NCBI GenBank assembly: GCA_022419385.1
Contig: JAJUBI010000002.1
Coordinates: 1-64,000, forward strand
Source: Paraconiothyrium sp. Pb-2020
Lineage: Eukaryota > Ascomycota > Dothideomycetes > Pleosporales > Didymosphaeriaceae
Reading direction: 5' to 3'
DNA: 64,000 nucleotides
Shown: positions 25,534-35,925 of the stretch, one piece after another
Numbering within the stretch: position 1 is the first letter of the stretch
Layout: the number at the start of each line of letters is the position of its first letter
Notes under the pieces: model-generated
Told to the model about the DNA's origin: nothing
Database searches by the model: none
Seen by the model: only the letters and a program-made list of their open reading frames with translations
Translations under genes and position numbers: made by a program

Positions 25534-26565
25534 ATGTCTGCTAAACGCATCTTCCTTCTGGGCCCGGGCTACATTGGGGCCGAGATCTTGTCTCTCCTTG
25601 TGCAAGAAAAAATCTACGATATCATTACGATGGTTCGTCGTCCTGCTGCTGCTACTGAGTTCGAGGAACTGGGCATCAAGGTCGTTCTAGGGACGTTGGA
25701 CGATCGCCACATCATAGTCGAACAAGCGACTCACGCCGATATCATTGTGCATACCGCCACAGCTGACCATCTTCCTTCTGTCGAAAGTATCATTCAGGGT
25801 ATCGAGATTCGAGCGAAAGCTGGCAAGAGCACGGTGTACATTCACACCAGTGGAGCAAGCCTCCTCGGTGATCAATCTGCTGGAGAGTATCTTACTGATA
25901 AGATATTCTACGATGATAAGCCCGCAGACATCGATGCACTGCCAGATACTGCCCCCCACCGTATGGTTGATCTCGCCATCGTCCAAGCTAGGCAACGGCT
26001 GGGCAAAGCTGCTAAGCTTGCAATCATGATACCACCTGTCATATATGGCGTCTCTTCAACAGGACGGCTGTCCATCCAACTACCCACAATGGCTCGTTAC
26101 TCGATCAAGCACGGCTACGCTGGCCATATCGGCAAAGGACTTTCTGTCTGGTCTCAAGTCCATGTCAAGGATCTTGCGCGAGCGTACGTCCTATTACTCC
26201 ATTGGCTGAATGGAAGTGACAGCAGCGATATTTACCAGAATCCCTATTTCTTCTGCGAAAACGGATCCGAGCTTTCTTGGGGCGAATGCGCAGCCGAAAT
26301 CGGTCGTTCCTTATACAAGCGCGGGCTTTTTAAGTCATCGGAGACCAGAACCATCCCCAGAAACTTGTATGACGATATTTTTGGGTCTGAGTACACAGAT
26401 GTTGTTCTAGGGTCAAACTCGAGGAATAGGGCACACCGCCTGAGGAAACTTGGTTGGAAGCCATGTGAGAAGGAAACGCTGGATTCTCTACGTGAAGAAG
26501 AATTGCCTTTGATAATAAGCGATAATAAGCCATTCTCTGGATATAGTAAGGCTGTTGCCTCTTAG
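25534..26565 (+). CDS. Extended NAD(P)-binding (SDR/epimerase-like) protein
   Basis: A single exon encodes 343 aa. The N-terminus has a Rossmann dinucleotide-binding loop, GPGYIG, right after a hydrophobic beta strand (IFLLGPGYIG). It is followed by VRR at the end of beta 2, which favours NADPH. The central part (IHTSGASLL, then PPVIYG, then VHVKDLARAYVLLL) matches the extended/atypical SDR layout of NAD-dependent epimerase/dehydratase and nucleoside-diphosphate-sugar epimerase-like proteins. The usual YxxxK is not clear, so it may be an atypical member. It is an intact gene at the left flank of the cluster, next to the gene graveyard. A role in modifying the polyketide is possible but unproven. 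Confidence 0.82.
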   Translation: MSAKRIFLLGPGYIGAEILSLLVQEKIYDIITMVRRPAAATEFEELGIKVVLGTLDDRHIIVEQATHADIIVHTATADHLPSVESIIQGIEIRAKAGKSTVYIHTSGASLLGDQSAGEYLTDKIFYDDKPADIDALPDTAPHRMVDLAIVQARQRLGKAAKLAIMIPPVIYGVSSTGRLSIQLPTMARYSIKHGYAGHIGKGLSVWSQVHVKDLARAYVLLLHWLNGSDSSDIYQNPYFFCENGSELSWGECAAEIGRSLYKRGLFKSSETRTIPRNLYDDIFGSEYTDVVLGSNSRNRAHRLRKLGWKPCEKETLDSLREEELPLIISDNKPFSGYSKAVAS

Positions 26566-27129
26566 TTTTTAGCTGGCATGTATGCCGTAAACGAATACGG
26601 TGTATTTGTTCGCTTTGCCCATACAAATCTTTAGCGTAAGCACGGACACTCGAGTGTATTCGTTCGCTATTCCCGTGCTCAGATATGGCTGCAACTACCG
26701 CAGAACGTGCAGAGCCTATGTCCCAATTCTCTGTTAGATGTTTAGACCAGACAAGGATGAAGTGGGTGCGTGGGAGATGGACCAAGTTTGGGTGTTAATG
26801 TTCGCGACTTGGTTGGCACTACCGTGCCTTGGCAGTCCGTGCAACGCGTCACTCGATGCAACACCCCAACATGCGCGCGCCGCCAGCTTTGCGCACAGAC
26901 TAAGAACAGCCTAATATGTCCATGAATCACGCAATGAGAGGAGATAATCGTGCGGCGCAATTGCTATCAATCTGCTTGAGCTTCGCCCAAGTAGGGACCG
27001 CGAGATCGCAAGCGACTGTGCTTCGGCAAGTCCCTCACCTACGCCTTTTCGCCGGGCCCAAAATCACGCCCGTGAATTGAACATAGCAACAGAACTGAAA
27101 GCGGCATAGCAGGTAGCCCAAAAATGTTA
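26566..27129. other. Intergenic, no gene seen
   Basis: About 560 bp of normal composition following the NAD(P)-binding gene. Short open frames on both strands show no domain signal. Confidence 0.5.
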
Positions 27130-27640
27130 TTCTTCCGGTAAGCGTCCCCTCTTGACGAACTCACCTTGTTCTAATCGTCTGCACACTGTTAAAGCAATGC
27201 ATTTCCCGCCGGCTCGTCAGAAACACACGCACTCGAACTTCTGTCCAGCCAACGAGCCTCAGCCAGAAGCCACACAATAATCTGGAAATCGTTGTCGTTG
27301 TCACACTCGTCGAGTGCATCGATAATTATCTTCAACGGCCCTGGCTTGTGCGCTACGACAGCGGACAGAGAACGAGGTGCTGCCACTAGTCTCGTAGATA
27401 TTATTATACAATATTACTACGCTTAGCAACAGCGTCGTGGACGTACTATTAATATGGGCTAATATTGTCTACAAGCGGCACCACAATACTCGTCACAGAC
27501 TTACCTACGTGGCTAAAATTACCACCACCACGTGAAAAGAAGAAGCTACTAGTAGCCACCTAAAGCTACCTATCATAGTACTAGCACACAATAGTCCACG
27601 CAATCATCGACTTACCCATATCCACTAGACTATATAGCTA
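27130..27640 (-). pseudogene. NACHT-domain NTPase (NLR-like) remnant
   Basis: On the minus strand the order of a NACHT domain can be followed across stops. There is a P-loop piece DMGKS at about 27,607-27,620, then SFFFSRGGG and GKSVTSIVVPL, then Walker B IIIDALDECD near 27,290-27,330. About 30 residues later, in another frame, is the sensor-like VRVFLTSRRE near 27,205-27,240. A frameshift between the last two and several TAG/TAA codons inactivate it. The 5' end runs into the AT-rich patch at 27,640. Fungal NACHT proteins are mostly STAND-type receptors, often linked to heterokaryon incompatibility. Only the NTPase core is left; the effector and repeat domains are not visible. Confidence 0.72.
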
Positions 27641-28005
27641 GAAGATATATTACTTATCTTATCTATCTATCTAACTATATATCTTATTAAGAAGATTAAT
27701 ATATATATTAGTAAAGTAGAGTAGATTATACCGCTTTATATATAAGTTAAAGAGTATATCTTTAATATATAGTAATTAAGTAAAAATATTCTTATATTCT
27801 ATTTAAAGTATTTACTTAGTATTCTACTATATTAGTGTAGGTGAAATAACTATATATATACTATCTATAATATAGAGTCTATATTAGAAGTTCTAATAGT
27901 ATTAATATAAGTTATAAAATAAGTAGTCTTTTTACTACTATTTCTTTTAATCTAGATTGTAAAAGGCTTAGAGTTAATTAGAAATATATAGAATTTAGTA
28001 AGAAT
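27640..28005. repeat. Small AT-rich RIP patch
   Basis: About 365 bp of strongly TpA-rich sequence like the 1-22,390 block, flanked by GC-balanced DNA. It separates and truncates two gene remnants, the NACHT relic on its left and the monooxygenase relic on its right. It is probably the residue of a RIPped transposon insertion, but no termini are recognisable. Confidence 0.7.
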
Positions 28006-28740
28006 GTCGGCGCCATAGCTCAGAGCCTTCCTGTACAGCCGGTGAGCTCCGGGTAGGCACAGAAGCGATCTTTCGACTCAATTGAAGGTGTGGCTTGGCT
28101 TCGGGAGTACCCAGCTCGGAGTGCGTTGGTACACCGTGAGGCTGCTTGAAGCGGAAGCAAGCGTTGGCAACATCCGTGCCGCGCTGGATCCAGTGCCTAT
28201 GATGCTGCTGCGTTTTCCTCGCAGCTCCTCGATATCATGGTTCCACTCAGCAGAGTGAAGCACGGATCCACCGAACTCTTTGCGACCTGGGATCTCGGGT
28301 AAGTTGGGTACGTGAAGCTGGCCAACAGCAAAGACGATGGTCTCAGCACGAATCTGCTGCCCGCACGTCGTCAACATCTCCCAGGTGTTGTTTTCCTGAC
28401 AGAAGTACGCCTGAGAGACATCAGTCTCGGGACGGAGGTGCGGCTGCAGTCCAAAGTCCGTCGTCACTTTCTGTAGGTAGTCTAGTATCTCTCGCTGTAG
28501 CGGATACAGCTGAGTGTGGCTCTTGTAAGTAGCGAAGGAGAAGCAGTACCGGTGTGATGGCACATCGCAGGTGCACCCCGGGTACGTGTTGTCGCGCCAG
28601 ACGCCACCAACGCCAGATCGCTTTTCGAGGACGATGAAGTCATCTTCGCCGGCCCTTTTCAACTCAACACCCATGCCCAGGCCGCCAAATCCTGCTCCAA
28701 TGATGACAACCTTAGCTCTCATCGGTCCTGGTGAGGCCAT
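28006..28740 (-). pseudogene. Truncated flavin-dependent (Baeyer-Villiger-type) monooxygenase
   Basis: From an ATG at 28,740 the minus strand encodes the N-terminal half of a flavoprotein monooxygenase. It has the FAD-binding GAGFGGLG, then GGVWRDNTYPGCTCDVPSH, which is the typical segment of FMO/BVMO proteins, and a second nucleotide-binding GTGSSA. An in-frame TGA at 28,078 stops it after 220 aa. The frame after the TGA still reads as the same family (ERSLLCLPGAHRLYRKAL) until the AT-rich patch cuts it off at about 28,005. Family members have about 500 residues or more, so the NADPH and C-terminal parts are gone. It was possibly a lost tailoring gene of the cluster. Confidence 0.8.
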
Positions 28741-30540
28741 CAAACCGGCAGTCTGGCGCGGACGTAGTAGTCAGGAAAGACGAAGAAGTCAGTGAGTAAT
28801 GAGGCCGAAGTAAAAGGGAACCGCCTGGTATGTGGGTACCAGTGCGCGAGCCGTTCTATTTCACTCATTGGCTTATCTTTGATAAGTTCTCGATTGTCGA
28901 TGTCTCGCTTCGATGCTTCAATTCCGCCTACCGTCAGTGTGTCGGCCACAACAAGTGGTCTAGCCTCTTAGCAAGGGCTTACCTTGCGTAGACTTCAGCC
29001 ACGCACACTGCTTATACGAAGCCACTTGGGAAGACGGTAGCTGTCGGCTTCACCAAGATGGGTAACCACAGGCTGAGAAGATTGCCAGTGTGCGGGTGCG
29101 TGGGAACACAGTAAGCAGCGAAGCCGTACGGTGTGTATCGTTACTAAGCAGCACTGAATGTGGCGCTGACTGACATACTGTACGCATCGAACCCGCCACC
29201 AGTACTAAAGCATGGGTGTTCGACTGGAACAGACACACTAGCTACTTCATTGCTATTTCAAACTGTTCTTCATTCAGTCATCCCGCAACATGCCTCGCTG
29301 GGCTTAGAGATAGCAGATCGAGATATTCAGCTCGACTCATAAGATCTCTTTGTGCTGTTCTAGCGCTGGCTGCATTTGACCTCTCATATCATGTCGTAGC
29401 TATCACTGGCCCTCAAGTCACTCACCAACCGAAATCCGGTCCGCCACAACCTCTGCCTGCGCACCCGGAGACCTGCAATGGCTTTCGGAAGATGGAATAG
29501 GAAGCTATTTCAAGGGCCTGTTCAGTCGATGTAGCTGGCCATCGTGACAGCCACGACAATGGCGATGGGGTCACAAGAGGCGGTGACACTTGTTTCCACT
29601 CACGCCACAAGGTCGAGCTCGCTAAGTGAAAGCATCGAGGCTGCAGAGTCTACGCGGGATGTTGGAATGCGATGCCTGGCAGTGAGTGGGACACGTACGA
29701 ACGAAGCGACAGCTGTCTTGCCAAGCTGACGAGCTCCACAGGCACCGCGAGCGTTGAGAATGCTGAGCTCCTTCCGCGAGACGCCTCTTCTCCATATCAA
29801 AGACTCATTCCCGCAATCTAGCGTATCGCTACCCAGACGATTCAATCATCGCGGCCATCAACGCTCAGGGTCGGATGCTGTGGAGGCAGATCCACTATCT
29901 ACCCGTTTGATACAAAGCTAGAGCGAAAGTCTGGCGAAGCTCATTCCAACCTCCCGCACTTCATTGCGAACAGCGTATACGGCCCCTCTGTTTGCGCGTG
30001 TGGGCCCGCTAAGAGACACCGACGTGGAAGGGATGACCACGAGTTTGTGCGCGGTTGCATGCTTGTGGTGACACCAAGGCTTTACTCCTCAGGTGTCTGA
30101 CCACACCCACGAGCTGAAGGGACTAATGTAAGCCCATCCGCCGAGCTTGAGATCTCAGGCTATGCCGTAAGATACTGTCAGATGCTTGTCAGCGACGACG
30201 AGTGTCTCTGGGTCTTGGAGAAGATCGGAGACTTAGTGGCCCTGTTTGCCGTCAAAGCGGACGAACTACCAAGAACGGGAGCAAAGCTCTAAGAATGGTT
30301 TCGAACGTGCAGGCTATTGCACTCTTGATTAGACAAAGCTGACTTGATAAAATGATCTATGGTCACTGTTCGTATCATTGATTGCACTGAGATGATCAAT
30401 AGGCTTATGGTGTTCGCAGGTCCCTTCACGATATGACCAGCAACAATTGATGGTCAATTACCATAGCCGATATTCGCAGAACTGAACTGCAGCGCCGATC
30501 AAGGTTATCTTGGGGCACGTTGTTTTACGACCCCATCGCC
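28741..30540. other. Gene-poor stretch, nothing identifiable
   Basis: About 1.8 kb of normal composition. A minus-strand open stretch at 28,740-28,930 lies just upstream of the monooxygenase relic and might be its old 5' exon, but it has no in-frame ATG at its start and I recognise no domain. The remainder has only short, unrelated open frames. Confidence 0.45.
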
Positions 30541-30554
30541 CCACTTTGTCAGCC

Positions 30555-31080
30555 AAGTCTGTGTGCCGATTACAGCCTCTCGTGGGAAGCTGCTAAGAGC
30601 TCGCTGGCACTCCTCAGTGCCTTGTGCATGGCCGCATTCTCCTCTTGCAGCTCGCTGATCTTAGCCAGTAGTGCTTCGGTCTCCCCCTCTGCTTCCGTTC
30701 GCCTCGAGAACAACAACCTGTTGAACGGCCAGCCCGCGCTCGTACCGGCGCATCATAGCCTCATGGGTGAGTGCGTCAATCTGCATGTCGGCCATCTCCC
30801 TTTGCAGCGAGCGATGCCGGCTGGCCAGAGCAGAGAGCTCTTACGCGAGCTGCTCATACTCGGCGGACAGCAACCTATGCGCCTCAACAAGGTGACCGTT
30901 TCCTTGGACTGCTTGATGGTAAGCATACTCTGTTCGTATTTCCTGAGGACACCTGCATTGGATCTCAGCGTGCACTCGTCTTCTTGCCATGAGATCGTCG
31001 AGGAAGCAGCCTGGAGTGGACGTACCGCTCGCACTGAACAGCGTATCGCGCCAAGTCGCTCTTGAATGATGCTTGACATC
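30555..31080 (-). pseudogene. Decayed coiled-coil protein gene
   Basis: On the minus strand a continuous heptad-like, Glu/Arg/Leu/Ala-rich protein can be read from about 31,080 to 30,560. Pieces include VEAHRLLSAEYEQLA, then after one TAA SALASRHRSLQREMADMQ, and after one frame change at about 30,690-30,700 KISELQEENAAMHKAL, ending at a stop near 30,570. The TAA is a single C-to-T change from a Gln codon. The helical pattern across three segments makes chance unlikely, but I cannot name the family. Sequence further upstream on this strand (31.1-31.3 kb) may belong to it. Confidence 0.5.
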
Positions 31081-31439
31081 CTACCTGCTGGCCAACATAA
31101 GGCGCCCGCTGCATCTTTAGCATCGATAGTCACTTGTTCCTGCGCTTGTTGCAAAGAAAGGGTTCGACTTTGAGAGTGTGCCATTGCTCGAAGCACAATT
31201 CTGCAGAACCGCTGCAAGCCCTCTTTGACCATCGTGAAGTTGTCGCCAAGTATAGAAGCCGACAGCGACAAGTATAGAGTGTGCCGCAGCGAGGGGACTG
31301 TATCTGGGCTGCGCTGCGCCCACCCCCAGAGCAGGGTTATCTTTAGTAAGATCGTATGTTGACCCCTTGGTCAGTCCCGTACACTCAAGAGCCATTGCAA
31401 GTATACCAAGCTCTGTACGAAGCAGTAGAGCGTATGCAT

Positions 31440-31900
31440 CACGTACAGCAATGATGGCAGTCCGCAAAGCGACCAGCAAAGCCCACAACAAAAAGCTGCG
31501 ACGGCGGCTAGACGGCCTTTCGACCAAGTGCTTCGAGTACGGGGAGCTCGACGGCGCCGAGCTGGCTCTCTTAATACGCTATCCCAAACGGGGGGACTTC
31601 TATTCATACGTCTCTAGACGAGGGCTGCCCTGGCTCGAAGACGTGCCGGCAATAATAAGCCGCGGGCCACCTGTACTACACTGTCATGGGCCTTGCTGAT
31701 TGCAGTCAGATGTCATATCCCAAAGCCAGAGTGGAGTACCCGAGGACTTAGGGCGAAGTTGGAGGAAGCCCGGCGGAAGATGAGGACGTCGAAGTACACG
31801 AACGGTCTCACGGCCGTTGACGCCAGCACGCAAAGCGCCCGAGTCGACCCCCAGCGCGTACTTTCTGCATCTTTCCCAGATTCAACTGTAATCTGACTAT
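31440..31900 (+). pseudogene. Possible MADS-like/coiled-coil gene fragment
   Basis: The plus strand reads a basic stretch KLRRRLDGLSTKCFEYGEL followed by a hydrophobic strand (ELALLIRYPKRGDFYSYVS). This resembles the basic helix plus beta-strand layout of SRF/MADS-type DNA-binding domains, and LPWLEDVPAI follows. After a stop near 31,697, another frame gives a short helical piece (LRAKLEEARRKMRT). There is no start codon in a sensible place and the usual family landmarks are only partly present. I report it as a likely gene fragment with a weak family guess. Confidence 0.25.
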
Positions 31901-33169
31901 CTTGAGGATGCGATTAGATGGTGAACGGCGAGCTGGCACTAGTGGCATATTAGCAACGCCTATGACATTAGGGGTGACAGTCTACGACGGGTCAGAGCCG
32001 TATAGTAATCGTCAACAAAATCGTCCCAATTAGCATTAAATTCACGCTTAACTTCGGTTTATTCTTTCAGGTCTACAGTACGTGCTGATTCGTGTATGTT
32101 CATTTCGCCTTCGATCGCTGCATGAACTGAGGCTTAATGCTCTTGCCCCAATGGGTGAGTTGAACGACATCGGCTGCGCTACTGGGTGACAATAACGTTA
32201 TCGCCGGATACGCATCAGTACAGTCATTAGGGTGCAGGCAGATGCTCAGAAGATCACGAACCAATGAATTATAAGGTACGGTACTCTGATTACAGTACAC
32301 GAACTTAGACCATCCTCCTCCTCTCGCGGCGTCTTTGCTCTCTTGTTGTTTGATTAAGCAGCTAACTACGCCACCACCTCACTGCCGACCACTTGCCAAC
32401 ACGACTTGTCACGACCATCTACCAGCCCCTCCTGTTGAGTGCCACCCGCACTGCATCTGCAGACGGCTTGCTCGACGCATCCACGTAAGGTGGCTCTTCG
32501 AAGATGGTAGGCCGCCTGCCGTGACCTTGCGACGCTGGGTGACTTGGGTACAGTTCGCCAGGCAGTTCGGCCCAGCTTTTCTGGGGGCCGCCTGGAGTTC
32601 AGAGATGCATGCGCCTGTGTGCATCTCGCCAGCAGAATGGTCGACGTGGTGGTAGTGATGTATCTCGACGACCATGGTGCCAGCAGTGGTGCTGACGCTC
32701 GAAGCTCTGCGCAGTAGGGACCTGGCCTCCGCGCACGCTCGTCTTGAGCAGATCAGGTCGTGTAGCGCAGAGTCTTGCGACATATGTCGAGCACGAGACG
32801 AGCGAGACCTGCCGCAACGCACACAGCTGCTTGGTCTCGTCGTGGCGGAGTGGTGCGACAGACGATCTTGGACAGGCACCGCGTCGGCGATGCATTTCGT
32901 CGTTGGCATGCTGTCCTGCGGCTGTTAGCTGTGATGACCGGAATGGTTGCGTGAAGACGAGCAAGCGACTAAGATGGCCGGACAGCTATATACGAACAAC
33001 AATCCTGTCCAGCTGGAGAAGGTGAAAACACGCAGCTTTGCTGTTTCTCCATCCTACACCTTCGCACTCGCACTCGCACTGACAGCGTCAAGTACTAGGC
33101 CTCGATGTTTCCGAGCCTGTTTTTGGGGGGCCTCTCGGGTGAGCGCTTGCGATTCTAACAATACACTTG
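31901..33169. other. Gene-poor stretch, nothing identifiable
   Basis: About 1.27 kb. Overlapping open frames at 32.3-33.0 kb on both strands reflect GC-rich composition, and none shows a domain. The part from about 32.67 kb might be the ruined 5' portion of the patatin-like gene that follows, but I cannot demonstrate it. Confidence 0.4.
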
Positions 33170-34300
33170 CACCTTGCACAGGAAGCACGCCGGAGCTCAC
33201 ATTCAGGTCCACGACTGCAGCCCAGATGCAGTCTCCGCCCCATGCTTCAAGAACGCTCCAGCCGCCGCTGCTCTGGCGATCAGCATCGTCTCCGCCATGA
33301 AGCGCTGCGACCACACTCGCTGGCTCAGCATCTGCGAGCGGAGCGGAAGATGTGCGCTCGTGCAATCTAATAGGCCTGCCATCATCGCTGACGACCTGCC
33401 TTCGCCAGACACGCAGCAGCCCAGCCTCTTCGTGCTGATCGGGAATGCAGAGAAGTCGGTCGTCCTGTAGGCTCTGTTCGGCACCAAAAAAGCTCGGAGA
33501 TGCGTCATCAAGGCACCTCCATCTTGACCCTGCCACGACCTTCACGGACAGGCCAGTCCTGCTCGCGAGCTGCTATATGCAGCAGCGCCCTGCCAGGTGG
33601 ATCTGTTCTCGCTTGCCGATGTGTTCTGCTTCTTCTCCGACGAATTGGGCGGCTTCAGGCCGATCGCGCGGTGCCTGGCTCTCTGGTTGGATCAGAGCGA
33701 CCGCTCGTCCACTCCGCCGACGACTGCGCTTCCGAGCGTGCTCATCGGTGAGTTCTTGAAGTCGAGTCGACCAGAAAGCAGCACTGACAGCCGCGAAGCC
33801 AAGACCATCCTCAGGCCCCGGGATGGAGCCGCGCAAGTGCCGCTTTGGAAGATGTAAGCGCCCGCCCATTCTTCGCCTCAACGCCCAGCGCCCGTGCCGT
33901 GACCGCAGCGCCAGGGTACGTCTCTCTTTCTCTTCCCGAGCGGTGTTCACTGCCCGTAACTGACGCCTCATCGCAGCTTCTTCCCGCCCGTGCACATTGA
34001 CGACATCGGCACTTTCCAAGACGCAGGCCCGCTCGAGAACGATCCGCTGCTCTGGGCCCTGGCGGAGGCTGCCGCGCTGTTCCCGCACGCTGGCCAGCCT
34101 GATTTTGTCGTCTCCCTGGGCACAGGAAGAACAACGCGAAAGACGCGCGACAGGGTGGTGCAGCGCGCCTGCAAGAGCATCGCTCTGGCTGGCAAGGTCC
34201 TCGATCGCGTCCACCGGCTCAACGTCGAGCATGAGCAATACCCGATATCTTTTTCACCGACAACATCGGGAGCCGCTACTCCTGATGTTAGCCAACTGCA
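33170..34300 (+). pseudogene. Patatin-like phospholipase remnant
   Basis: One plus-strand frame carries the layout of fungal patatin-like proteins despite in-frame stops at about 33,468 and 33,525. It reads SLFVLIGNAEKSVVL, then VDLFSLADVFCFFSDELGGF and IARCLALWLDQ. After an intron (33,916-33,976, GTACGT...CGCAG) it reads FFPPVHIDDIGTFQDAGPLENDPLLWALAEA and FVVSLGTG. The DAG is the expected variant of the patatin catalytic DGG/DGA. The GxSxG nucleophile segment that should lie between is missing, apparently deleted around 33.75-33.87 kb. The gene is therefore dead. Patatin domains are common effector domains of fungal NLRs, which is of interest given the nearby NACHT relic, but no link is shown. 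Confidence 0.62.
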
Positions 34301-34724
34301 TACGCCCTATAGCAAACAGCTGCGTACATTGCGCTACGTTGAATTCATAAAGTCAAAGTCTTTTTGTTGTCAAACTCTAACATTCTATGCGTCTTGATGT
34401 TGTAGAGTACAGGTTGGCTGGTCGGGCGATTTTGCAGGGGCTCGGGCCGTAGTAAGACTCGGGCATGGTAAGCCCGCAATCGAGCAAAGGCAAAGCCGGC
34501 ACACCATTACATTCATGAAAGTCTGGAACCTCAACCTAGCAATGATTGGAGCAATTACTGCGATGATCCTACCGGTCTTTTTGTCGATCAGCTCGTATCC
34601 ATGTACCGATTCCTCTTCATCTTGAGTCTGACGCAGTCCATGTCTTCCCTCGCAATCCTGCACTTGTTCAACGCATTGCCACACTCTTGGAACCGACTAC
34701 GTCTCACGATAGAATACCTTCACC

Positions 34725-35925
34725 ATGGAGAAGGACAACGGCGGCTATCGCCAAATCAACAAGTCATTGAACATCTGTGCCTTTGATGATTATCTGGTCG
34801 GCCAGGCTGCACGCCTCCCTCAGCTGGCTAGTGTAGAACAGGTCAGCCCCAGAGTGCTACGCGTGCTTGGTGGTAATGCTGGAAAGGTAAGCATCGGTCC
34901 ATCGCGCAGTTCTGTCACTACCAGTAGAGATTGACCATATGCTATAGTTTACTCTCCAAGGAACCAACACATACATTGTGGGTACCGGGCGTCAACGTTT
35001 AATCGTGGACACTTCCGGTGGCGAGAAAGAATGGATAGACCTGATAGCTTCTGTTCTGGAGTCCCACCAGATCAGTCTCTCGCATGTTCTTCTCACGCAC
35101 TGGCACGGAGACCACACAGGTGGCGTCCCTGATCTAATCCGCTTGTATCCAGATATTCAGGATTTTATCTACAAGAATGAGCCAGAAGAGGGCCAGCAGG
35201 ACATTTTCGACGGGCAGAAGTTCGTGGTGGAAGGCGCAACCGTCCGAGCTTTGCACGTGCCGGGACATTCGACGGACCATATGTGTTTTATTCTTGAGGA
35301 GGAGAAAGCCATGTTCACCGGTAAGTTACACAAATGGGAAGGCCGAGAGGCCACCTAATTCCTCGTTTCTACATTTCACTGAATCGGAGAAGGTGACAAT
35401 ATCCTCGGGCACGGTACCAGCGCGGTCGAAGACTTGGGAATCTTCATGGGCAGCCTGGAAAAGATGAAGTCTCAGCATTGCACTACCGGCTACTCAGCTC
35501 ACGGCGTCGTGATCGACAACCTGCCTGCCAAAATCACAGGAGAGCTGCGTCAGAAATGGCGCCGCGAGAAACAGGTCCTACAGGCGCTTGACGAGCTTCG
35601 CGTCGGCAAAAACGAGAAAAGCGCTACGTTGCAGGAGCTTGTGACAGCCATTTACGGAAAATCACTCGACCAGGAGATGCGGGAGCTTGCACTTGAGCCT
35701 TTCATCGATGAAGTACTTCGCAAGCTAGCCGGCGATGGCAGAGTTGCGTTCGAGAGACGCCGCGGCATAAAGAAATGGTACACAATTCAGAAGGCAGCGC
35801 CCAGGTCAGCAATGGCACTATCAAGGTCAACGACGAACGAGAAGTTGCCAAACGCGCAGATGGGTGCTATGGAAAAGGCTATGTTGACGGTGAGCATGTC
35901 TGAGCTTGCTGACGGTGTCTACTGA
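34725..35925 (+). CDS. Metallo-beta-lactamase-type thioesterase (atrochrysone carboxyl ACP thioesterase)
   Basis: Exons 34,725-34,886, 34,948-35,320 and 35,393-35,925 encode 355 aa. The metal-binding motif HxHxDH is H105-W-H107-G-D109-H110, preceded by FTLQGTNTYIVG and followed by the second His region VPGHSTDHM and then GDNILGHGT. This is the layout of the discrete thioesterases (ACTE, MdpF, GedB, ClaF type) that release the product of TE-less anthraquinone PKSs. The expected reaction is hydrolysis of the ACP-bound octaketide to atrochrysone carboxylic acid. It lies on the same strand as the PKS, 1.1 kb upstream, and that PKS indeed lacks a TE domain. The second intron appears to use an AAG acceptor; using the AG 3 nt upstream would add one residue. 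Confidence 0.93.

Noticed and set aside
32409..32964. Overlapping minus-strand open frames of 120-166 codons
   Set aside because: All frames are open because of GC-rich composition; none shows a domain.
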